Shown: in pieces, positions 35,153 through 38,836 of the stretch
How the letters are laid out: the number at the start of each line of letters is the position of its first letter
Position numbering within the stretch: position 1 is the first letter of the stretch
NCBI GenBank assembly: GCA_015064285.1
Contig: SVSN01000005.1
Coordinates: 46,780 to 85,615 of the forward strand
Length of the DNA: 38,836 bases
Direction: 5' to 3'
Source: Oscillospiraceae bacterium
Lineage (GTDB): Bacteria; Bacillota; Clostridia; Oscillospirales; CAG-272
Position numbers and translations under genes: made by a program
The notes under the pieces: generated by a model
What the model was told of the DNA's origin: nothing
Databases searched by the model: none
What the model saw: only the letters and a program-made list of their open reading frames with translations

Positions 35153-35803
35153 TTACTGTTTTTTATGCTTCCATAACCGGTCCAGTCCGTAGAACAGGTA
35201 GCCGATGGCCAGAAAGGCAATCAGGAGGATGAAGATCCAGCGAAGGAATCCGCCGATTCCCAGAGAGTCCATATCCAGAAAGAAATAGGGCCATACGTCC
35301 AGTCCCGGCTTTCCCTTGACAAAAGGTGCCCGGATCACAATATAGATCACATATAGCAGCGGCATAACCATACAAAGCAGGGGCTGATACCAGTGCATCG
35401 TACCGTGCTTGTAAAAGAGAACCCAGTGGAAAATAAACAGCAGGGGCAGAATACAGTGCATCAGCACATTGGAAAGGGAAGAGAAGTATTCCAGCGGCGT
35501 CTGATCGGCCAGCAGAATGTTGTATACCAGAAATGTCACCAGAATCAGAATCACGCAGAGAAAACTGAACCCGGGCATGGTGTCACAGTATCCTTCCTTG
35601 CCGCGGCTTACCTGCCGGTACGTCCTGAGGAGAGACACGAACATGACGCCTGCGCAGATGTAATTGCTCAGATTTGTATAGTACACATAAAAATTCCGGT
35701 TGAAATCCCGGTCAAAGAAACCGATGCTGCAGAGTATGCCGATACACGCCAGCACACAGTACACGGTTTCCATCACCAATTGCGGGATCCTGCGCGGAAT
35801 CAT
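35153..35803 (-). CDS. Pr6Pr-like six-helix membrane protein
   Basis: The 216-residue integral membrane protein has about six hydrophobic helices and the Y-Y-T-N-L-S-N motif (residues 41-47), seen in the Pr6Pr/FAR-17a-like family of small membrane proteins. The function of bacterial members is unknown to me. Its ATG overlaps the stop of the upstream serine hydrolase gene by 4 bases (ATGA), so they form an operon. A C-terminal WKHKKQ tail is basic. Confidence 0.8.
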   Translation of the reverse strand: MIPRRIPQLVMETVYCVLACIGILCSIGFFDRDFNRNFYVYYTNLSNYICAGVMFVSLLRTYRQVSRGKEGYCDTMPGFSFLCVILILVTFLVYNILLADQTPLEYFSSLSNVLMHCILPLLFIFHWVLFYKHGTMHWYQPLLCMVMPLLYVIYIVIRAPFVKGKPGLDVWPYFFLDMDSLGIGGFLRWIFILLIAFLAIGYLFYGLDRLWKHKKQ

Positions 35804-36672
35804 AAAATTCCCCCTTCATGACTGTGCGCCAGTACCCACTGTGCCACGACATCACTGTTGGCGCCATAGGCCTGCAGCGCTATCACCCGCCTGTCCTCCG
35901 GGATAACCATCAGACGCTGGCCGCACATACCGCCCTTGGCAAAACTGCGGTGGTCTGCATCCCATTCGAAAGCATATTCTCTTTCCAGCGCCAGATCCAC
36001 CCATTCTTCCGACAGGATCCGTTTGCCGGCATACATACCTTTGTCCAGATACAGCTGCCCCAGCTTGGCCATGTCTTCCGAGCCGATGTACAGACCGGTA
36101 GCTCCCATCGGATATCCCATGGGACAGCGGCTCCATGCCATTTCCTGGAATCCCAGCGGAAAGAACAGTTCTTTCCAGAGGAAGGTGTCCATAGGCATGC
36201 CGGCCAGTTTGGAGGCAATCCGGGACAGCAGATAAAACGCTCCGTCAGAATACATATAGTCGGTGCCGGGATCGTATACCAACGGGTAGGTCAGCATATA
36301 GTGCAGATAATCCCAGCCGAACTTGGCGGAAGGATTTACGTCAATGTCCAGAAATCCTACCGGCAGTCCCAGTCTGTGGGAAAGCGCCATGTCCACGGTC
36401 ACATCATGCCACCGGGGATCCATTCCGGAGACAGGCAGTTCCTCCTGCAGAATCCCACAGACTTTGTCCTCCGGTCTGACAAGTCCTCTGTCATACAGCA
36501 GACCGATGGCGGTCATGGTAAAGGACTTGGCAACGGAATAGGTATTCTGACAGGGGTTGGCTTCTGTGCTGTGGATGGTTTCCGATACGCCGTCTTTGAT
36601 CTGGGTGATGCGGATGATATCGAAAGGCTGTGTTTTTATATGGTCCACGCAGTTCTGTAAAAATTGGCTCAT
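35800..36672 (-). CDS. Class C beta-lactamase-like serine hydrolase, short form
   Basis: The 290-residue cytoplasmic protein has no signal peptide. The SxxK motif is Ser46-Lys49 (SVAKSF), and Tyr141 in YSDGA is the likely base; the third position is Asp instead of the usual Asn. GFQEMAW and the SEDMAKLGQLYLDKG segment are common in this family. The ATG at 36672 has GGAGG eight bases upstream; earlier in-frame starts (36705, 36687) overlap the -10 or lack a site. Substrate unknown. Confidence 0.85.
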   Translation of the reverse strand: MSQFLQNCVDHIKTQPFDIIRITQIKDGVSETIHSTEANPCQNTYSVAKSFTMTAIGLLYDRGLVRPEDKVCGILQEELPVSGMDPRWHDVTVDMALSHRLGLPVGFLDIDVNPSAKFGWDYLHYMLTYPLVYDPGTDYMYSDGAFYLLSRIASKLAGMPMDTFLWKELFFPLGFQEMAWSRCPMGYPMGATGLYIGSEDMAKLGQLYLDKGMYAGKRILSEEWVDLALEREYAFEWDADHRSFAKGGMCGQRLMVIPEDRRVIALQAYGANSDVVAQWVLAHSHEGGIL

Positions 36673-36703
36673 ATTGAAATCCTCCATGGTGTTTATTGGT
36701 ATC

Positions 36704-36732
36704 ATGATACACCATTACCGGAAAAAAATCAA
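36704..36732 (-). promoter_or_regulatory. Sigma-A promoter of the serine hydrolase-Pr6Pr operon
   Basis: On the minus strand TTGATT (36732-36727), 17 bases, TATCAT (36709-36704). Two in-frame start codons upstream of 36672 would fall at or before the predicted transcript start. Confidence 0.7.
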
Positions 36733-36750
36733 GAAATTTGTGGAATTTTA

Positions 36751-36779
36751 TCGACAGAAGATGGTTTTTGTGATATGAT
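36751..36779 (+). promoter_or_regulatory. Probable promoter of the second URO-D gene
   Basis: TCGACA (36751-36756), 17 bases, TATGAT (36774-36779). Weaker than the others here; GATAAT at 36777 is an alternative -10. Confidence 0.55.
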
Positions 36780-36815
36780 AATAGCAGACATTACGGCAAG
36801 CGGGAGGGAGCAAAG

Positions 36816-37880
36816 ATGACAAACCGTGAGAACTATATTTCCATTGCACGGCGTACAGGATACGAATATATGCCGGTTCAGTTCCATATGTGCCCCAGTC
36901 TGCAGGAGAAATACGAAGCTTGGCGCCGGGAAAACGATCTGACACTGCCGCTGGGGGAAAGAAATGTGGGGGATCTGCCTGCGGTCTGTGCGGACAGGGA
37001 AACCTTTCTGGCATATTATAAAGGGAAAGATTTCCGCCCCGGTACCCATATTGACGGCTGGGGTGTTGCCCATGAACCCGGTTCCGCTGCGGCGTACCAC
37101 ATGACCTATATGCACCATCCTATGGCGGATTTTGACTCTGTGGAACAGATTCTTGCCTATCCCATGCCGCAGTATCAGGCGGAAGGACTGGCTGAACAGA
37201 TCCGGCAGACAAAAGTAGTCCATGAGGAAGACTGTGCCGCTATCGGGCAGATGCAGTGTACCATCTGGGAGACAGCCTGGTATATGCGCGGGATGGAAAA
37301 TCTGCTGTGCGACATGATGAGCGAGGATCCCATGGCGGAGGTGCTGCTGGACAGAGTGACGGACATTGCTGTGCAGCGGGCAGTCAGTTATGCCAAAGCC
37401 GGTGCGGACGGGATCTTTCTCGGGGACGACATCGGGATGCAGCACACCATCATGATGGGCAAAGAGCTGTACGGCGAATGGCTGAAACCCCGGCTGAAGC
37501 GGGTGATCGATGCGGCGAAGGCTGTCAATCCGGAGCTGCTGATCTTCTACCATTCCTGCGGCCATGTGACGGAGCTGATCCCCCAGCTGATCGAAGCCGG
37601 TGTGGAAGTACTCAATCCCGTTCAGCCGGAATGTATGGATTTTGCAAAGATCCACGCCGAATACGGGGACCGGCTGTCTTTCCACGGCACCATCGGCACC
37701 CAGTCCGTCATGCCTTTCGGAACACCGGAAGAAGTGCGGAAGAAGGTGTTTGAAAACCTGGATATCGCCGGAAAAAAAGGCGGTCTGTATGCCTGCCCGA
37801 CCCATATGCTGGAACCGGAAGTACCGCTGGAAAATGTGATTGCCTATATCAGAGCCTGTATGGAATACCGGAACCGATAA
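36816..37880 (+). CDS. URO-D family methyltransferase-like protein, second copy
   Basis: This paralogue of the 24553 gene has the same length (354 residues), about two-thirds identical by eye, with the same TIM-barrel motifs. It keeps H-S-C (246-248), Cys273 and GTIGTQSVMPFGTPE. The late family position reads A-C-P-T-H rather than the A-P-T-H of the other copy, adding a cysteine beside the putative metal site. GGGAGGGAG lies before the ATG. No corrinoid gene follows; instead a protein of unknown function begins 31 bases later. It may share the corrinoid carrier at 25645 or act on a different methyl donor. Confidence 0.85.
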   Translation: MTNRENYISIARRTGYEYMPVQFHMCPSLQEKYEAWRRENDLTLPLGERNVGDLPAVCADRETFLAYYKGKDFRPGTHIDGWGVAHEPGSAAAYHMTYMHHPMADFDSVEQILAYPMPQYQAEGLAEQIRQTKVVHEEDCAAIGQMQCTIWETAWYMRGMENLLCDMMSEDPMAEVLLDRVTDIAVQRAVSYAKAGADGIFLGDDIGMQHTIMMGKELYGEWLKPRLKRVIDAAKAVNPELLIFYHSCGHVTELIPQLIEAGVEVLNPVQPECMDFAKIHAEYGDRLSFHGTIGTQSVMPFGTPEEVRKKVFENLDIAGKKGGLYACPTHMLEPEVPLENVIAYIRACMEYRNR

Positions 37881-37911
37881 AAATAATTTTACTTAGAATG
37901 AGGGAAAAACT

Positions 37912-38697
37912 ATGTTGAAACGGGATGCTCTCTGGCTGTGGGGACAGGATGCCGGTTCCCACCACGCTACACTGAACAACTGCTGGCATCTGCCCGGCGA
38001 AAACCGCATGGAGCCCATGGAAGGTTCTCTGTATCTTGGGATACCCAACATCTGCCGGGTAGCCATGGGCAACAAACCGGAACCGCCATTCCATGAGGAA
38101 GCGGAAAAAATCAAGGATGCGCCGAAGGTGGTCTGGTCCATCATCGGAGACGGGGGATCCCAGCGTACCAATACCGGAGAAACGGATCTGTCCGCCGTGA
38201 TCGAGGTAGCCAAAGCCTATCCCAATATCGTGGGCGGGATCATGGACGATTTCTTCAGCGATGCCCGGATGAAAGTGTATACCCCCGATGTGATTGCGGA
38301 CTGTGCGGCCGGACTCCATGATGCCGGTCTGGCGTTGTGGACTGTGCTGTATACCCACGAACTGCACAAACCCATTGCCGCCCACCTGGCCCACTGCGAT
38401 GTGCTGACCTTCTGGACATGGCATGCGGCCGATCTGCCTGCCCTGGAAGAGAATTTCACCCGGCTGGAAGGGATTCTGGCAGAACCGCGGCCCATTTATC
38501 AGGGGATCTATTTCTATGATTACGGTACCGGAAAACCCATGCCCATGGATCTGATGAAACTCCAGCTGGAAACCGGTCTGCGGCTGTACGAATCCGGCCG
38601 GAGCAGCGGTATGGTGTTCTGCTCCAACTGCATCGCGGATATAGGACTGGAAACCGTGGAATATACCCGCCGGTGGCTGGAGGAACACTGCGGCTGA
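37912..38697 (+). CDS. Unknown protein, possible TIM-barrel enzyme
   Basis: I do not recognise this 261-residue soluble protein. Alternating segments of the type VVWSIIGDG, IVGGIMDDFFS, LALWTVLYTHEL, VLTFWTWHA, PIYQGIYFYDYG and GMVFCSN look like barrel strands. Paired acidic residues at strand ends (Asp-Asp in GGIMDDFF, Asp in YFYDYG) could be catalytic, so a glycosidase-like barrel is possible but unproven. AGGGAAAAA precedes the ATG. It is 31 bases after the second URO-D gene and probably co-transcribed, so it may supply or process that enzyme's substrate. Aromatic-rich sequence would fit sugar binding. Confidence 0.75.
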   Translation: MLKRDALWLWGQDAGSHHATLNNCWHLPGENRMEPMEGSLYLGIPNICRVAMGNKPEPPFHEEAEKIKDAPKVVWSIIGDGGSQRTNTGETDLSAVIEVAKAYPNIVGGIMDDFFSDARMKVYTPDVIADCAAGLHDAGLALWTVLYTHELHKPIAAHLAHCDVLTFWTWHAADLPALEENFTRLEGILAEPRPIYQGIYFYDYGTGKPMPMDLMKLQLETGLRLYESGRSSGMVFCSNCIADIGLETVEYTRRWLEEHCG

Positions 38698-38836
38698 CCA
38701 CGACATACAAAAAGGGCTTGTCGCACTAACACCCCCAATAAACAAAACGACCGGGTTGTCCGAAAAGGATAGCCCGGTCGCTGCTTTCGTGGTATAATAG
38801 AGTCGACCAAAACCCAACCAGAAAGCAGGTATAGTA
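38698..38836 (+). mobile_element. Possible left end of an insertion sequence
   Basis: The tract starts with GGGCTTGTCGCACTAAC (38713-38729), which resembles the terminal repeats of IS1182-like elements as I remember them. It then has a strong hairpin, and TGGTATAAT (38790-38798) reading off the edge of the window. No transposase is in view, so this is tentative; it could simply be the leader of the next gene. Confidence 0.35.
38748..38780 (+). other. Strong hairpin, 14-bp stem
   Basis: CGACCGGGTTGTCC (38748-38761) pairs with GGATAGCCCGGTCG (38767-38780), with two G-U wobbles and a GAAAA loop. Only a weak T run (CTTT) follows, so it is a poor terminator. It may be a terminator for the upstream gene, or a structural or insulating element of a mobile element. 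Confidence 0.6.

Noticed and set aside
33685-36672. Beta-lactam resistance genes
   Set aside because: Both serine hydrolases lack signal peptides and sit with glycan and membrane genes, so periplasmic or secreted beta-lactamase activity is unlikely.
1-38836. CRISPR arrays, tRNA or rRNA genes, prophage genes
   Set aside because: No spaced direct repeats, cloverleaf or rRNA signatures, or phage structural genes were seen on either strand.

Overview
The window looks like a chromosomal segment of an anaerobic Bacillota, most likely class Clostridia and perhaps a gut or rumen commensal. The grounds are about 50-55% GC, strong AGGAGG-type ribosome sites, very clear sigma-A promoters (TTGNNN-17-TATAAT), a B. 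subtilis-type LexA site, corrinoid/URO-D methyltransferase genes and many intracellular glycan-processing enzymes. Genus cannot be read from the sequence. No tRNA, rRNA, CRISPR array or riboswitch was recognised, and no stretch over 300 bases lacks a gene.

Region 1 (1-8,774, minus strand) is one four-gene operon: a TerB_N/TerB_C protein, a BrxD-like P-loop ATPase (DUF2791 type), an Lhr/BrxHI-like DEIH helicase, and uvrA. The genes overlap or are separated by 24 bases or less. The operon starts at a perfect consensus promoter (TTGACA-17-TATAAT) with a 13/14 match to the Bacillus LexA/DinR box at the predicted start site, and ends at a hairpin terminator just after uvrA. This is the most interesting system here: an apparently SOS-controlled DNA-processing cassette physically coupled to nucleotide-excision repair.

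Region 2 (8,831-12,390, plus strand) is divergent from it: a three-TM protein with a large extracytoplasmic part, a small ribbon-helix-helix protein and a YifB/ComM AAA+ ATPase, closed by a terminator shared with region 3.

Region 3 (12,412-24,435) holds a MATE exporter and GH20 enzyme (minus), then a GH39-like glycosidase and a frameshifted secreted EEP-family phosphodiesterase (plus), a complete carbohydrate-type ABC importer operon (ATPase, two permeases, binding protein), and a small, probably highly expressed OB-fold-like lipoprotein.

Region 4 (24,488-38,700) carries a URO-D-type methyltransferase, a corrinoid protein and a CE15-like glucuronoyl esterase in one operon; a nucleoside hydrolase divergent from an XRE regulator; D-serine ammonia-lyase with a GH43 enzyme; a GH109-like NAD-dependent glycosidase with a class-C serine hydrolase, divergent from GH43; a Pr6Pr-like membrane protein with a second serine hydrolase; and a second URO-D paralogue followed by an unknown protein. 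Together these suggest uptake of plant or host glycan fragments, intracellular trimming, de-esterification and possibly demethylation through a corrinoid carrier.

The last about 140 bases (38,698-38,836) hold a strong hairpin and an extended -10 promoter reading out of the window, and may be the left end of an insertion sequence.
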